From Pseudomonas sp. PIC25 (GTDB lineage: Bacteria > Pseudomonadota > Gammaproteobacteria > Pseudomonadales > Pseudomonadaceae), in contig NZ_MUJY01000086.1 in the NCBI RefSeq assembly GCF_002286785.1, forward strand, positions 1-64,000: a stretch of 64,000 bases of DNA. The letters are read 5' to 3'. The notes under the pieces were generated by a model. That model searched no databases. It was not told the origin of the DNA and saw only the letters and a program-made list of their open reading frames with translations. Position numbers and translations under genes: made by a program. Positions 33,078 through 42,996 of the stretch are shown here, piece by piece. Numbering within the stretch: position 1 is the first letter of the stretch; each line of letters opens with the position of its first letter.

Positions 33078-33568
33078 ACCCGCTGGACCAGTTGCAACCG
33101 CTGATACTGCCACCGCCGGTGAGCTGGTGGCCGCCGGCGCCCGGCTGGTGGCTGCTGGCCGTGCTGCTGCCGCTGCTGGTCGCCGGGCTCTGGCGACTGC
33201 GCCGTCGGCTGCCCTGGCCACGTCGCAAGGTCGCCACCGAACAGCCGCTGGACCCGCTGCGCCTGGCCGCCCTCGCCGAGCTGGCGCAACTGCGCAAACC
33301 CTACGACGGCGTGCCGGCCGGCCCCTGGCTGCAACAGCTCAACGCCCTGCTCAAGCGCCTCTGCCGGGCCCATTACCCGGATAACCACAGCCATACCCTC
33401 AGCGGCCGCAGTTGGCTCGCCTTTCTCGACAGCCGCTGCCCGGCCGCCGGCCTGACGCGCTGGATGATCCTGGTGGAAGGCGCCTACCGCGCTGAATGCC
33501 GACTCGACGACAAGGCCGTGGACGGTCTCAACCAGGCCGTGGAAACCTGGATTCGCAAGCATGTTTGA
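33074..33568 (+). CDS. DUF4381 membrane protein
   Basis: This 164-residue protein has a short N-terminal segment rich in Pro and Trp (LPPPVSWWPPAPGWWLLA) leading into one transmembrane helix (about 25-47), followed by a basic stretch and a helical cytoplasmic domain. This is the DUF4381 pattern of MoxR/Bat operons. It overlaps both neighbours (ATGA with the DUF58 gene, 8 bases with batA). Its role is probably assembly or anchoring of the VWA proteins. Confidence 0.88.
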   Translation: MNPLDQLQPLILPPPVSWWPPAPGWWLLAVLLPLLVAGLWRLRRRLPWPRRKVATEQPLDPLRLAALAELAQLRKPYDGVPAGPWLQQLNALLKRLCRAHYPDNHSHTLSGRSWLAFLDSRCPAAGLTRWMILVEGAYRAECRLDDKAVDGLNQAVETWIRKHV

Positions 33569-34580
33569 GTTCGCCTGGCCCTGGGTCTTCCTGCTCGCCC
33601 CGCTGCCCTGGCTGCTGCGTATCCTGCTGCCGGTGGCCGACAGCGGCGAAGCGGCACTGAAGGTCGCCTACCTCGACGAGCTGGAAGGGCTGGCCGGCCG
33701 CCGCGCCCGCGCCAACCTGCCGGCCTGGCGCCAGCAGGCACCCTTCGCCCTGCTCTGGCTGCTCCTGCTGCTCGCCGCGGCCCGCCCCGAGTGGGTCGGC
33801 GAACCGCTGCCACTGCCGGCCAGCGGGCGCGACCTGCTGCTGGCGGTGGACGTGTCCGGCTCCATGGATTACGCCGACATGGAATGGGAAGGCACCGAAG
33901 TCAGCCGCCTCATCCTGGTCAAGCATCTGCTCGGCGACTTCATCGAGGATCGCCGCGGCGACCGCGTCGGCCTCATCCTGTTCGGCAGCCAGGCCTACCT
34001 GCAATCGCCACTGACCTTCGACCGCGCCACCGTGCGCACCTGGCTCGACGAGGCGCTGATCGGCATCGCCGGCAAGAACACCGCCATCGGCGACGCCATT
34101 GGCCTGGCAGTCAAGCGGCTGCGCGAGCGCCCGGCCAATAGCCGCGTTCTGGTACTGGTCACCGACGGAGCCAACAATGGCGGCCAGATCGAACCGATCA
34201 CCGCGGCCCGCCTAGCCGCCGAAGCCGGCGTGACCATCTACCCCATCGGCATTGGCGCCGACCCGCAGCAGAGCGGCGCCCTCGGCCTGCTCAGCTTCAA
34301 CCCCGGCGTCGACCTGGACGAACCGACCCTGCGCGAAATCGCCGAACTGACCGGCGGCACCTACTTCCGCGCACGCTCCAGCGAAGAACTCGAAGCCATC
34401 GAAGAAACCCTCGATCGCCTGGAGCCGGTCGCCCAGCAACCCACCCAGGCGCGCCCGGCCCTGGCCCTGTATGCCTGGCCGCTGGCCGCCGCCCTGCTGC
34501 TCAGCCTGCTGCTGGTCGTCCGCGAACTCTGGCCGCAGGCCCTGCACCGGCCGCCGCGCGGATTCTGGAGGCGTACATGA
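33561..34580 (+). CDS. BatA-like VWA membrane protein
   Basis: This 339-residue protein has an N-terminal hydrophobic pair of helices (to about residue 75), a VWA domain from about residue 90 with an intact metal site (DVSGSMDYADM, and later the Thr/Asp positions in GKNTAIGDAIG and TDGANNGG), and a C-terminal membrane helix (about 305-328). It matches BatA of the Bacteroides-aerotolerance operon. The VWA domain probably faces the periplasm and binds partner proteins through the metal. Confidence 0.9.
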   Translation: MFEFAWPWVFLLAPLPWLLRILLPVADSGEAALKVAYLDELEGLAGRRARANLPAWRQQAPFALLWLLLLLAAARPEWVGEPLPLPASGRDLLLAVDVSGSMDYADMEWEGTEVSRLILVKHLLGDFIEDRRGDRVGLILFGSQAYLQSPLTFDRATVRTWLDEALIGIAGKNTAIGDAIGLAVKRLRERPANSRVLVLVTDGANNGGQIEPITAARLAAEAGVTIYPIGIGADPQQSGALGLLSFNPGVDLDEPTLREIAELTGGTYFRARSSEELEAIEETLDRLEPVAQQPTQARPALALYAWPLAAALLLSLLLVVRELWPQALHRPPRGFWRRT

Positions 34581-36331
34581 TCGCGCTCTGGCCTCACTGG
34601 CTACGCCCCTACTGGCTGATCCTGCTGCCATTGCTCGGCTGGCTGCTCTGGCAGCTCTGGCACCGCGAACGGCGCAGCGGGCACTGGCAACTGCTGCTGC
34701 CGCCCGCCTTCCATGCGGTACTGCTGTCCGGTGGCCGTGGGCGCGGCAGCCGGCTGCCCTGGATCGCCCTCGGCCTGGCCTGGCTGCTCGCCCTCCTGGC
34801 CCTGCTCGGGCCGAGCTGGCAGCGCGTCGAGCAACCCGCGCAGAAACGCGCCGACCCACTGGTGATCCTGCTCGAACTGACGCCTGCGATGCTCGCCACC
34901 GATGCCGCGCCGAACCGCCTGGAACAGGCCAAGCGCAAGCTCCTCGACCTGCTGGAAGTACGTCGCGACGCACAAACGGCCATCGTCGTTTTCGCAGGCA
35001 GCGCTCACACGCTGGTCCCGCTCTCCGACGACCTCGCCACCACCCGCAACCTGCTGGAGTCGCTCAAGCCGTCGATCATGCCGGTGCCGGGGCGGCGCGC
35101 CGACCTCGCCGTGGAAAAGGCGTTGGCCCTGCTCCAGCAAGGCGCCCAGGGCAACGGCCAGATTCTGCTGATCGGCTCGGAACTCGACGAACAGGAACGC
35201 CAGGGTATCCGCCGCGCCCTCGACCAGGGTGAGCGCCTGCGCATCCTCGGCATCGGTACACCCCAGGGTGCACCCATCGCCGCCGAGAACGGCGGTTTCC
35301 TCAAGGATGCCCAGGGTGCGATCCTCCTGCCGCGCCTGGACAGTGCCGGGCTCAAGCGTTTCGCCAACGAACTGGGCGGCAGCTACCGGCAGGCGCGCCT
35401 GGACGACAGCGACCTGCGCGCCCTCGGCCTGCTCGATGGCCCGCAAAGCCTGCGCAGCGACGGCGAACCGACCCGCCTGCAAGCCTGGGCCGATCAGGGC
35501 TACTGGTTGCTGCTGCCGCTCCTGCTGATCGCCGCCTGCGCCGGCCGTCGTGGCTGGCTGTTCTGCCTGCCGCTGCTGATGCTCAGCCTGCCGCAACCCG
35601 GTTATGCCTTCGATTTCGACGACCTCTGGCTGCGCCGCGACCAACAGGGCCAGCGCCTGCTCGACGCACAGCGCCCGGCCGAAGCCGCCCAACGCTTCGA
35701 AGACCCGCGCCGCCAGGGCCAGGCGCTCTATCAGGCCGGCGATTATGCCGCCGCCGCCGAACGCTTCGCCCAGAGCGACAACGCCGCCGATCAATACAAC
35801 CGCGGCAATGCCCTGGCCCGCAGCGGTGAACTGGAAGCCGCGCTGGATGCCTACGACCAGGCCCTGGAGCGTCAGCCGGACCTGGAGCCGGCGCGCAAGA
35901 ACAAGGCGTTGGTGGAAGAGTTGCTGCGCCAACAGAAGCAAAAACAACAGCAGGGCCAGAACGCGCAGCAGGACGGCGATTCCAGCCAAGGTCAAGCCTC
36001 CCCACAGAGCGCCGGCGACAGCCAGAACGGCGATGAGGGAGAGAAACAGCAGGCCGGCAACGAACCGCAGAATGGCGGGAAAGACAACGGGAATACCGGC
36101 GAGCAGAAGCCTTCGGAGCAACAGGCCGGCCAGCCGCAAGGCAACGGCCAGGAAAACGGCGACGGCGATCCCGCCAAGGCCAGCCAGGCCGAAGAAGCCC
36201 TCGACTCGCTCGACACCGAGCGCCGCCAGGCCCTGGAACAATGGCTGCGACAGATCCCCGACGACCCGGGCGAGCTGCTGCGGCGCAAATTCTGGTATGA
36301 ACAGCAACAGCGTCAGGAACAGAACCGATGA
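34577..36331 (+). CDS. BatB/BatC-like fusion: VWA domain plus TPR
   Basis: This 584-residue protein joins two Bat functions. The N-terminal part has membrane helices to about residue 80 and a VWA-like domain (about 90-290) in which the DxSxS site reads ELTPA, so metal binding is doubtful. A membrane segment follows near 310-345. A TPR region (about 355-450) contains QALYQAGDYAAAAERFAQ and NALARSGELEAALDAYDQAL. The tail (about 455-545) is Gln/Gly/Asn-rich and low in complexity, then a conserved end ALEQWLRQIPDDPGELLRRKF. This end piece is typical of the family. The gene overlaps both neighbours by four bases. Confidence 0.88.
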   Translation: MIALWPHWLRPYWLILLPLLGWLLWQLWHRERRSGHWQLLLPPAFHAVLLSGGRGRGSRLPWIALGLAWLLALLALLGPSWQRVEQPAQKRADPLVILLELTPAMLATDAAPNRLEQAKRKLLDLLEVRRDAQTAIVVFAGSAHTLVPLSDDLATTRNLLESLKPSIMPVPGRRADLAVEKALALLQQGAQGNGQILLIGSELDEQERQGIRRALDQGERLRILGIGTPQGAPIAAENGGFLKDAQGAILLPRLDSAGLKRFANELGGSYRQARLDDSDLRALGLLDGPQSLRSDGEPTRLQAWADQGYWLLLPLLLIAACAGRRGWLFCLPLLMLSLPQPGYAFDFDDLWLRRDQQGQRLLDAQRPAEAAQRFEDPRRQGQALYQAGDYAAAAERFAQSDNAADQYNRGNALARSGELEAALDAYDQALERQPDLEPARKNKALVEELLRQQKQKQQQGQNAQQDGDSSQGQASPQSAGDSQNGDEGEKQQAGNEPQNGGKDNGNTGEQKPSEQQAGQPQGNGQENGDGDPAKASQAEEALDSLDTERRQALEQWLRQIPDDPGELLRRKFWYEQQQRQEQNR

Positions 36332-37962
36332 TCCGCCTGCTTTGTGCCCTTCTGCTCAGCCTGCTCGCCTTGCAGGCCGGCGCCGCGGGCTTCTCCGCCA
36401 GCGTCGACCGCACGCGCCTGAGCGAAGGCGAAACCGTCGAACTGATCCTGGAATCCAGCGACGCCACGCTGTTCGGCAAACCCGACCTGAGCCCCCTCGA
36501 AGAGCGCTTCGAGGTGCTCGGCACGCGCCAGGTCAACCGGCTCACCACGCTCAATGGCGAAGCCCGCGCCACCACCCGCTGGATCGTCACCCTGCAGCCG
36601 AAACAGAGCGGTGAAGTGCAGATCCCCCCCCTGCGCCTGGCCGACGCCGAGACCCAGCCCATCATCCTCCACGTCCAGCCCAGCGGCAGCGCGGACACCG
36701 CCCAGTTGGCCCCGGTGTTCATCGACGCCAGCCTGGACCAGGACAGCGTCTACGTGCAGGCCCAGGCGGTGCTGACCCTGCGCATCTATCATTCGGTTTC
36801 GCTCTACGACGACAGCAGCCTGACCCCGCTGCAGATGCCCGACGCCCGCATCGAGCCACTGGGCGAACCGCGCACCTACGAGAAGACCATCAACGGTGTG
36901 CGCCACGGCGTGATCGAACTGCGCTACGCCATCTTCCCGCAGCGTAGCGGCGAGATGACCATCCCCGCACAGACCTTCAGCGCTACCCTGGTGGACCGCT
37001 CGCAGCGCGACGACTTCCTTCCCTTCGGCCCGCGACCGGGCAAGCTGACCCGGGTGAAATCCCCGGAAATCCCGCTGGAGGTCAAACCGATCCCGGCCGG
37101 TTACCCCAACGATGCCCCCTGGTTGCCGGCCCGCTCCGTAGGACTTGCCGAAGCCTGGAACCCCGACCCGGCCCACGCCATGGTCGGCGACTCGCTGACC
37201 CGCAGCCTGATCCTCAAGGCCGAGGGCCTGTCCAGCGCCCAGTTGCCGCCGATCCGCACCGGCCAGGTGGAGGGCCTGCGGCGCTACCCCGACCAGCCGC
37301 AACTGTCCTCGACGGCGGGCGAACGGGGCCTGACCGGCAGTCGGGAAGAACGCGAGGCACTGGTGCCCACCCGCGCCGGGCGCATCGAGCTGCCGCCAGT
37401 GGAAGTGGTCTGGTGGAACACCCGCGAAGACCGCCTCGAACGCACCCAACTGCCCGGCCGCAATCTGGACGTGGCAACCAACCCGAACCTGGAAATGGAC
37501 AGCCCGCGAGGCGTGGAGCCCAGCCCGATCCTCGTCGAAGGACCGGTCGTATGGCCGTGGCAGCTCGCCACCGCACTGCTGGCCGGTACCACCCTGCTCG
37601 GCTTCGGCCTCTGGTGGCGCGCCCGCCGGCAGCCGGCGATCCCGCCCAGCACACAGAGCGGCCCGAGCCCACGCACGCTGCTCGACGACCTCAAGCGCGC
37701 CTGCCTGGCCAACGATCCCCAGGCGACCCGCCAGGCCCTCGATGCCTGGGCCCGCCAGCAACCGGAAACCCTGGCGGACATGGCGGCGCGTTTCATACCC
37801 CTGTCGGATGCCCTGGATGGCCTGAACGGGGCGCTCTACAGCGAAAGCGGCCAGCACTGGCAAGGCGAGGACCTGTGGAAGGCGATCCGCGCCCTGCCCG
37901 CCGCCGAAGCGCCCAGCGGCCCGCAGGAACCGAGCCCGCTGCCGCCGCTGTACCCGCGCTGA
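36328..37962 (+). CDS. BatD-like (BatD/oxygen-tolerance) protein
   Basis: This 544-residue protein has a signal peptide (MIRLLCALLLSLLALQAGAAG), two or more immunoglobulin-like beta domains in the periplasm (about 22-410, starting FSASVDRTRLSEGETVELIL), a transmembrane helix (about 407-430), and a cytoplasmic helical tail. It matches the BatD/oxygen-tolerance family (PF13584). It closes the operon and is followed after 21 bases by a convergent MFS gene. Function is unknown; it is assumed to form an envelope complex with the VWA proteins. Confidence 0.9.
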   Translation: MIRLLCALLLSLLALQAGAAGFSASVDRTRLSEGETVELILESSDATLFGKPDLSPLEERFEVLGTRQVNRLTTLNGEARATTRWIVTLQPKQSGEVQIPPLRLADAETQPIILHVQPSGSADTAQLAPVFIDASLDQDSVYVQAQAVLTLRIYHSVSLYDDSSLTPLQMPDARIEPLGEPRTYEKTINGVRHGVIELRYAIFPQRSGEMTIPAQTFSATLVDRSQRDDFLPFGPRPGKLTRVKSPEIPLEVKPIPAGYPNDAPWLPARSVGLAEAWNPDPAHAMVGDSLTRSLILKAEGLSSAQLPPIRTGQVEGLRRYPDQPQLSSTAGERGLTGSREEREALVPTRAGRIELPPVEVVWWNTREDRLERTQLPGRNLDVATNPNLEMDSPRGVEPSPILVEGPVVWPWQLATALLAGTTLLGFGLWWRARRQPAIPPSTQSGPSPRTLLDDLKRACLANDPQATRQALDAWARQQPETLADMAARFIPLSDALDGLNGALYSESGQHWQGEDLWKAIRALPAAEAPSGPQEPSPLPPLYPR

Positions 37963-37983
37963 AGTCAAGCGTCGGGGAAAGTT

Positions 37984-39165
37984 CTACAGGCGCCTCGCAC
38001 GCCACGCCGCGAGCACGAAGACGGCGGCCAGCAGGCCGAGCAACGGCAGCCAGCCGGCGTGTTCCCAGACATAGCCGCCGATATAGCCCACCAGACTGGA
38101 GCCCAGGTAATAGGCGCACAGGTAGAGCGCCGACGCCTGCGCCTTGGCCCCCTGGGCGCGCTGGCCAACCTGCCCGCTGGCCACCGCATGGGCGGCGAAA
38201 AAACCCAGGGTGACCAGAGCCAGGCCGATCACCGCGGCACTCAGCCAGGGTAGCGCGCAGAGCGCCACGCCAGACAGCATGATGCCGATGCCGCCGAGCA
38301 TCACCCGTCGGGCGCCGAAGTGCGGCACCAGGCGCCCGCCCCAGCCGGCGCTGAGGATGCCCACCAGGTAGACGGTAAAGAGCAGACCGATCACTGTCGA
38401 AGACAGGCCGAACGGCGGCCCGGCGAGGCGGAAGCCGACGTAGTTGAACAGCGCGACGAAACCGCCCATGAGCAGGAACGCCAGCAGGAACAAGCCGCGC
38501 AGGTCCGCATTGCCCAGGTGGGCCCGGAAGTTACCGAGCAACCCGCCGAGGGACAGCGGATGGGCCTTGAAATGCCGCGACGGCGGCAACAGCCAGACAA
38601 ACAGCGCCAGGGCCGCCAGCCCCACCGCGGCAATGCCGCCGAGGGCCAGTTGCCAGCCGCCGAGGTCGCTGAGCAGGCCAGCGAGCAGACGGCCGAGCAA
38701 CCCGCCCAGCGCGGTGCCGCCGATGTACAGCCCCATCGCCGCCGGCAACGCTTCCGGGTCGAACTCTTCACCGACATAGGCCATGGCCAGCGCCGGCAAC
38801 CCGCTCAGTGCCAACCCGAGGGCGGCACGCAGCACCAGCAGCAGATGCCAGGACTCCACCAGCGCACAGGCGATGCCGAGCGCACTGGCCAATCCCAGCG
38901 CCGCCGCCATCACCGGCTTGCGTCCCCAGCTTTCCGCCAGGGCCCCGGATACCAGCAGGCAGACCGCAAGGCTCAACGTGGTGAGCGACAGGACCAGACT
39001 GCTGCTCGCCGCCGACACCTGGAAATATCCGGCCAGAAGGGGCAGCAAAGGTTGCACGCAGTACAACAGGGCGAAGGTGGCGAAACCGGCGCAGAACAGC
39101 GCCAGCGTGGCGCGCCGGTAAGCGGCGGTACCGCGCTTGAGGAAGGTATCGGGCGTGGGGGACAT
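37984..39165 (-). CDS. MFS transporter, 12 transmembrane segments
   Basis: This 393-residue protein has about 12 hydrophobic segments. Between segments 2 and 3 it carries the MFS loop motif in the form GALAESWGRKPVM, and the first segment pattern LFCAGFATFALLYCVQPLLP matches the YnfM/arabinose-efflux-like MFS subfamily, whose members export small molecules or drugs. The Met at 39165 gives the normal N-terminus; the reading frame extends far upstream without family character. The gene is convergent with batD. No adjacent regulator suggests a substrate. Confidence 0.85.
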   Translation of the reverse strand: MSPTPDTFLKRGTAAYRRATLALFCAGFATFALLYCVQPLLPLLAGYFQVSAASSSLVLSLTTLSLAVCLLVSGALAESWGRKPVMAAALGLASALGIACALVESWHLLLVLRAALGLALSGLPALAMAYVGEEFDPEALPAAMGLYIGGTALGGLLGRLLAGLLSDLGGWQLALGGIAAVGLAALALFVWLLPPSRHFKAHPLSLGGLLGNFRAHLGNADLRGLFLLAFLLMGGFVALFNYVGFRLAGPPFGLSSTVIGLLFTVYLVGILSAGWGGRLVPHFGARRVMLGGIGIMLSGVALCALPWLSAAVIGLALVTLGFFAAHAVASGQVGQRAQGAKAQASALYLCAYYLGSSLVGYIGGYVWEHAGWLPLLGLLAAVFVLAAWRARRL

Positions 39166-39285
39166 CGGCAGGGCTCGCAACGAACGGGGTCCTGATTGGA
39201 CCGCGCGGCAGCCTAGCATGTGCCCGTCCGACCGGCTTTGCCGATCCTGCAAAGGGCCTTTGCGGGGATGACAAAGGCCGGGCTC

Positions 39286-39331
39286 GCGACGCGGAGCGTC
39301 GCAGGCGGCATTCCCACGCGGAGCGTGGGAA
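39286..39331. repeat. Tandem GCGGAGCG-core hairpins
   Basis: GCGACGC-GGA-GCGTCGC (39286-39302) is followed by TTCCCACGC-GGA-GCGTGGGAA (39311-39331). Both are perfect stems around a GGA loop. This type of dispersed hairpin repeat is common between genes in Pseudomonas. It sits between the MFS gene start and the moeA stop. Confidence 0.75.
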
Positions 39332-39347
39332 CGATCGATGCTTTCGC

Positions 39348-40586
39348 CTACCCCCGCAACAACCCATCGAACGGTAGGAACGCCACCGTCTCGCCCCGCG
39401 CCAGGGTGGCGCCCCGCTCCACCACCGCCAGGCCGTCGGCCCAGCTTGCGGCGGTGAGCATTGCCGAACCCTGCTGCGGATGCGGGATCACCTCCAGCCG
39501 CCCGTGATCGCCGCGCTCCAGGCGGGCGCGCAGGTACTGGCGACGCGGGCGCGGCTCCGGCCAATCGAACCCGGCGGGCAGCGGCATGGCCTTGGGCAGC
39601 ACATGCCGCTGGCCCTGGGCGCGTAACAGGAACGGCCGCGCCACCACCAGGGCAGTGATCAACGCCGCCGCCGGGTTGCCCGGCAGCCCCAGCCAGGGCT
39701 TGCCGCTCACCTCGCCGAAGGCCAGCGGCTTGCCCGGCTGGATCGCCAGACGCCAGAGATGCAGCTCGCCCAACTCGCGAATCGCCTGCTTGAGATGATC
39801 TTCCTCGCCCACCGACACTCCACCGGAGGTGATCAGCAGGTCCCACTCGGACGCAGCCAGGCTCAGGGCGTCGCGGCTGGCGGCCAGCTCGTCGACCATC
39901 ACCCCGTAGTCTTCCACCTCGACGCCGAAGCCCTGCAGCACCGCGCCCAGGCTGAAGCGATTGGCGTTGTAGATCTGCCCCGGCCCCAGCGACTCGCCCG
40001 GCTCCCGCAGCTCGTCGCCGCTGCTCAGCAGGCCGACACGCAGGCGTCGGTAGACCGGCACCTCGGCCTGCCCCAGGCTGGCCAGCAGCCCCAGCTCTTG
40101 CGGCCGCAGACGGTGACCGGCGTCCAGTACCGGCTGGCCCTGCCGCAGCTCCTCGCCCTGGGGGCGCACGTGGGCGCCGCGCCGCACCGGAGGCAGCCAG
40201 ACGGCCTCGGCCTCGGCCCGGCAGTGCTCCTGCGGCACCACGCTATCCGCTCCCGGTGGCAAGGGCGCACCGGTGAAAATCCGCACGGCGTGCCCCGCCG
40301 GTAACGGCGTCAGGCCCGCATCGCCGGCCGCGACGCGCCCGGCCAGCGGCAACCGGCCACCCTGGGGTGGCAGATCGGCGGCGCGCAGGGCGTAGCCGTC
40401 CATGGCACTGTTGTTCCAGGCCGGCACGTCGGCCGGCGCCAGGATCGGTTCGGCCAGGACCCGGTCCAGCGCATCGGCCAGTGCCACGCGTTCCACCGGC
40501 GGCGGCCCCGACACGCGCCCAAGCAGGTGTTCGATGGCTTCGTCGACCGGTCGCAGCTCGCCGCCATCGCAGCCGCAGGCGCTCAT
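39348..40586 (-). CDS. moeA: Molybdopterin molybdenumtransferase MoeA
   Basis: This 412-residue enzyme inserts molybdate into adenylylated molybdopterin to make the molybdenum cofactor. MoeA motifs are all present: NSAMDGYALR, TGAPLPPGADSVVPQE, SSGDEL, ITSGGVSVGEEDH, QPGKPLAFG and GLPGNPAAA. It starts within the stop codon of moaB (4-base overlap), so the two are translationally coupled. The length is normal. The Met at 40586 (MSACGCDGG) is the only one consistent with the overlap. Confidence 0.95.
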   Translation of the reverse strand: MSACGCDGGELRPVDEAIEHLLGRVSGPPPVERVALADALDRVLAEPILAPADVPAWNNSAMDGYALRAADLPPQGGRLPLAGRVAAGDAGLTPLPAGHAVRIFTGAPLPPGADSVVPQEHCRAEAEAVWLPPVRRGAHVRPQGEELRQGQPVLDAGHRLRPQELGLLASLGQAEVPVYRRLRVGLLSSGDELREPGESLGPGQIYNANRFSLGAVLQGFGVEVEDYGVMVDELAASRDALSLAASEWDLLITSGGVSVGEEDHLKQAIRELGELHLWRLAIQPGKPLAFGEVSGKPWLGLPGNPAAALITALVVARPFLLRAQGQRHVLPKAMPLPAGFDWPEPRPRRQYLRARLERGDHGRLEVIPHPQQGSAMLTAASWADGLAVVERGATLARGETVAFLPFDGLLRG

Positions 40587-41137
40587 GACCGGCTCCCACA
40601 GGCGACCGCCGGCTGCTCCGGCAGCGCCTTGAGGTGCGGCACGAAGTTGCAGGGCCGGGTGCGACTGTCTAGTTGCTGGCGGAGGATACCGGTCCAGCCG
40701 GTGCGGCACGCGCCCGGCGAGCCCGGCAGGCAGCAGACCAGGGTGCCATTGGCCATCCCGGCGAGCGCCCGCGATTGCAGGCTGGAGGTGCCGATCTCGT
40801 CGGTGGAAATCTGCCGGAACAGCTCGCCGAAGCCTTCGACGCGCTTGTCCAACAGCGGCTCCACCGCTTGCGGCGTGTTGTCCCGCGCGGTGAAACCGGT
40901 GCCGCCGGTGATCAACACCACCTGCACCAGCGGATCGGCGATCCACTGCGAGAGTCGGGCACGGATGCGGTAGATGTCGTCGATGACCAGATCGCGCTCG
41001 GCCAGGGCGTGGCCGTCCTGCTCCAGCAGATCGATCAGTGTCTGTCCGGATGTGTCGGTGGCGAAGGTACGGGTGTCGCTGACGGTCAGCACGGCGATGC
41101 GCAGCGACTGGAAGTCCTGCCGGGCCAGGTGAGCCAT
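40583..41137 (-). CDS. moaB: Molybdenum cofactor biosynthesis protein MoaB
   Basis: This 184-residue protein belongs to the MoaB/MogA adenylyltransferase fold. It carries LTVSDTR, VVLITGGTGFTARDNTPQAV, and the C-terminal LPGSPGACRTGW. MoaB adenylylates molybdopterin before MoeA acts. The chosen start at 41137 has AGGAT eight bases ahead and gives a normal N-terminus. It leads the two-gene moaB-moeA operon. In Pseudomonas this second moaB/moeA set lies near sigma-54 regulator genes, as here. Confidence 0.93.
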   Translation of the reverse strand: MAHLARQDFQSLRIAVLTVSDTRTFATDTSGQTLIDLLEQDGHALAERDLVIDDIYRIRARLSQWIADPLVQVVLITGGTGFTARDNTPQAVEPLLDKRVEGFGELFRQISTDEIGTSSLQSRALAGMANGTLVCCLPGSPGACRTGWTGILRQQLDSRTRPCNFVPHLKALPEQPAVACGSRS

Positions 41138-41460
41138 AGTGAAATCCTCGGGTGTAACGGTTTCGCCAGAGCCTGAACCGGCACGGTCTCCCGGCCTATT
41201 CCCCGAAGGAGGTAAGGGCGGGGCGAAAGGCATACGCAGCGACCTTGCGGGCTGCGGTGTTTTGTCTCAGGGGATGTACGAGGGGGTTCGGCGACACGAA
41301 AGAGGATTGCAGGTCATCGCGAATGAATTCGCTCCCACAAAAGAAGTTCGGTGCTTTTTGTAGGAGCGAGCTTGCTCGCGAATGGGGCTGCATAGAAGCT
41401 TCGCCAGCAGGGCTGGCTCCTACAAAAAAGCCCACACCCCGTAGCCCGGCAGGGCGCGCC
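41138..41460. repeat. Intergenic REP cluster
   Basis: Between moaB and the norR stop there are three REP units: TCGCGAATGAATTCGCTCCC (about 41316-41335), GTAGGAGCGAGCTTGCTCGCG (41360-41380) and TCGCCAGCAGGGCTGGCTCC (41401-41420). The first 170 bases should hold the moaB promoter; no other structure was recognised. Confidence 0.75.
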
Positions 41461-42996
41461 TCACCCCTGCTTCACCCCCAATCGTTTCGCCAGTTTGTGC
41501 AGGTTGCTCGGGTCCAGGTCGAGCAGGCGGGCGGCACTGGCCCAGTTGTCGTCGCACAGCTCCAGGGCGCGGCGGATGCTCTGCCTCTGGCAATCCTCCA
41601 CCGCCTGGCGCAGCGGCACCGGCTGCGTCGCAGACGGCAGCTCGCCTGCCATCCCGACGATGGGTGTCACGGCAGCCGGCACGGTGTCGAGGTCGAGCAG
41701 TTCCGGCGGCAGGGTAAGGATTTCGCTGCGCGACGCGCCGCTGCTGAGCAGCTTGAGCGCGGCACGGCTGATCACGTGTTCCAGTTCGCGCACGTTGCCC
41801 GGCCAGGGGTAGGCCAGCAGCGCCCGTTCGGCGGCCGGCGACAGGCGCACGCTGCGCAACCCGAGGCGGGCGCGGTTGAGTTCGAGGAAGTGGCCGGCAA
41901 GGATCAGCACGTCGTTGTCGCGCTCGCACAGCGGCGGGATCGGTGCCGGGTAGACCGACAGCCGGTGATAGAGGTCGGCGCGGAAATGCCCGTCGCGCAC
42001 GCTGTCGCCGAGCTGGCGGTTGGTCGCGGCGATGATGCGCACGTCCACATGGCGCGGCTTATCGGCACCGAGCCGCTGGATTTCGCCGTTCTGCAAGGCG
42101 CGCAGCAGCTTGGCCTGCACCGTGAGCGGCAGCTCGCCGACTTCGTCGAGGAACAGGGTGCCGCCATTGGCCGCTTCGAAGCGTCCGGGGCGGTCGCTGG
42201 CAGCGCCGGAGAACGCACCCTTCACATGACCGAACAGCTCGCTCTCGGCCAGTGACTCGGGCAACGCCGCACAGTTCACGTGGACCAGCGGTTTGTGCCG
42301 GCGCCGCGAGTGGCGGTGCAGCCAGCGGGCGAACAGTTCCTTGCCGACGCCGGTCTCGCCGAGCAGCAGCACCGGCAATTCGGAATCCGCCACCACTTCC
42401 AGCTCCTGCAACAGGTCGCGGATCGCCTTGCTCTGGCCGAGGATTTCACCCTCCCCTGCGACATGCTCGATTTCCACCACCTCGCTGCGCGCCTGGCGCA
42501 GGCTGCGGTTCTCCCGCTCCAGGCGGGTGATACGCACCGCCGCTTCGATCAGCAGCGTGTATCGCTGCAAATCGCGCCGGGCCTGATCGTCGAAGGTACC
42601 GGCGTGCAGCGCATCGAGGGTCAGCGCGCCCCACAACTGGCCTTCGACGAACAGGCTCACGCCCATGCAATCGTGCACCGGCAGGGGTTCGCCGACGTGT
42701 TCGTCGAGCAGGCCGTCGTAAGGGTCGGGCAGGCGGCTGTCCGGCTCGAACCAGGTCGGCTCGCGGCGCGCCAGGATCGCCGCCAGACGCGGATGCTGGG
42801 CGACCACGAAGCGCCGGCCGAGGGCTTCGTGCACCAGCCCTACCGCCGCCACCGGGCGCAGGCTGTCCTCGTCCAGGCGCAGCAAGCCGACGGCGCCGCA
42901 ATGGAAATGCTCGCGCAGAGTCTGCACCAGGCGTTGCAGGCGCACGGCGTTCGGCAATTCGGTGATCAAGTCGGCCAGCAGGGCTTCTTCCATCAT
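41461..42996 (-). CDS. norR: NO-responsive sigma-54 activator NorR
   Basis: This 511-residue regulator has an N-terminal GAF domain (about 20-165) that in NorR holds a non-haem iron sensing NO, a central AAA+ domain (about 190-425) with Walker [15 protein letters not shown] and the sigma-54 contact loop written GAFSGA rather than GAFTGA, and a C-terminal Fis-type helix-turn-helix ([25 protein letters not shown]). It is divergent from ytfE/dnrN and norZ, its expected targets, with three NorR boxes and a sigma-54 promoter between. Start may be 42996 or the next Met at 42993. Its ribosome-binding sequence (AAAGG) lies inside the nearest NorR box, which suggests autorepression. Confidence 0.93.
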   Translation of the reverse strand: MMEEALLADLITELPNAVRLQRLVQTLREHFHCGAVGLLRLDEDSLRPVAAVGLVHEALGRRFVVAQHPRLAAILARREPTWFEPDSRLPDPYDGLLDEHVGEPLPVHDCMGVSLFVEGQLWGALTLDALHAGTFDDQARRDLQRYTLLIEAAVRITRLERENRSLRQARSEVVEIEHVAGEGEILGQSKAIRDLLQELEVVADSELPVLLLGETGVGKELFARWLHRHSRRRHKPLVHVNCAALPESLAESELFGHVKGAFSGAASDRPGRFEAANGGTLFLDEVGELPLTVQAKLLRALQNGEIQRLGADKPRHVDVRIIAATNRQLGDSVRDGHFRADLYHRLSVYPAPIPPLCERDNDVLILAGHFLELNRARLGLRSVRLSPAAERALLAYPWPGNVRELEHVISRAALKLLSSGASRSEILTLPPELLDLDTVPAAVTPIVGMAGELPSATQPVPLRQAVEDCQRQSIRRALELCDDNWASAARLLDLDPSNLHKLAKRLGVKQG

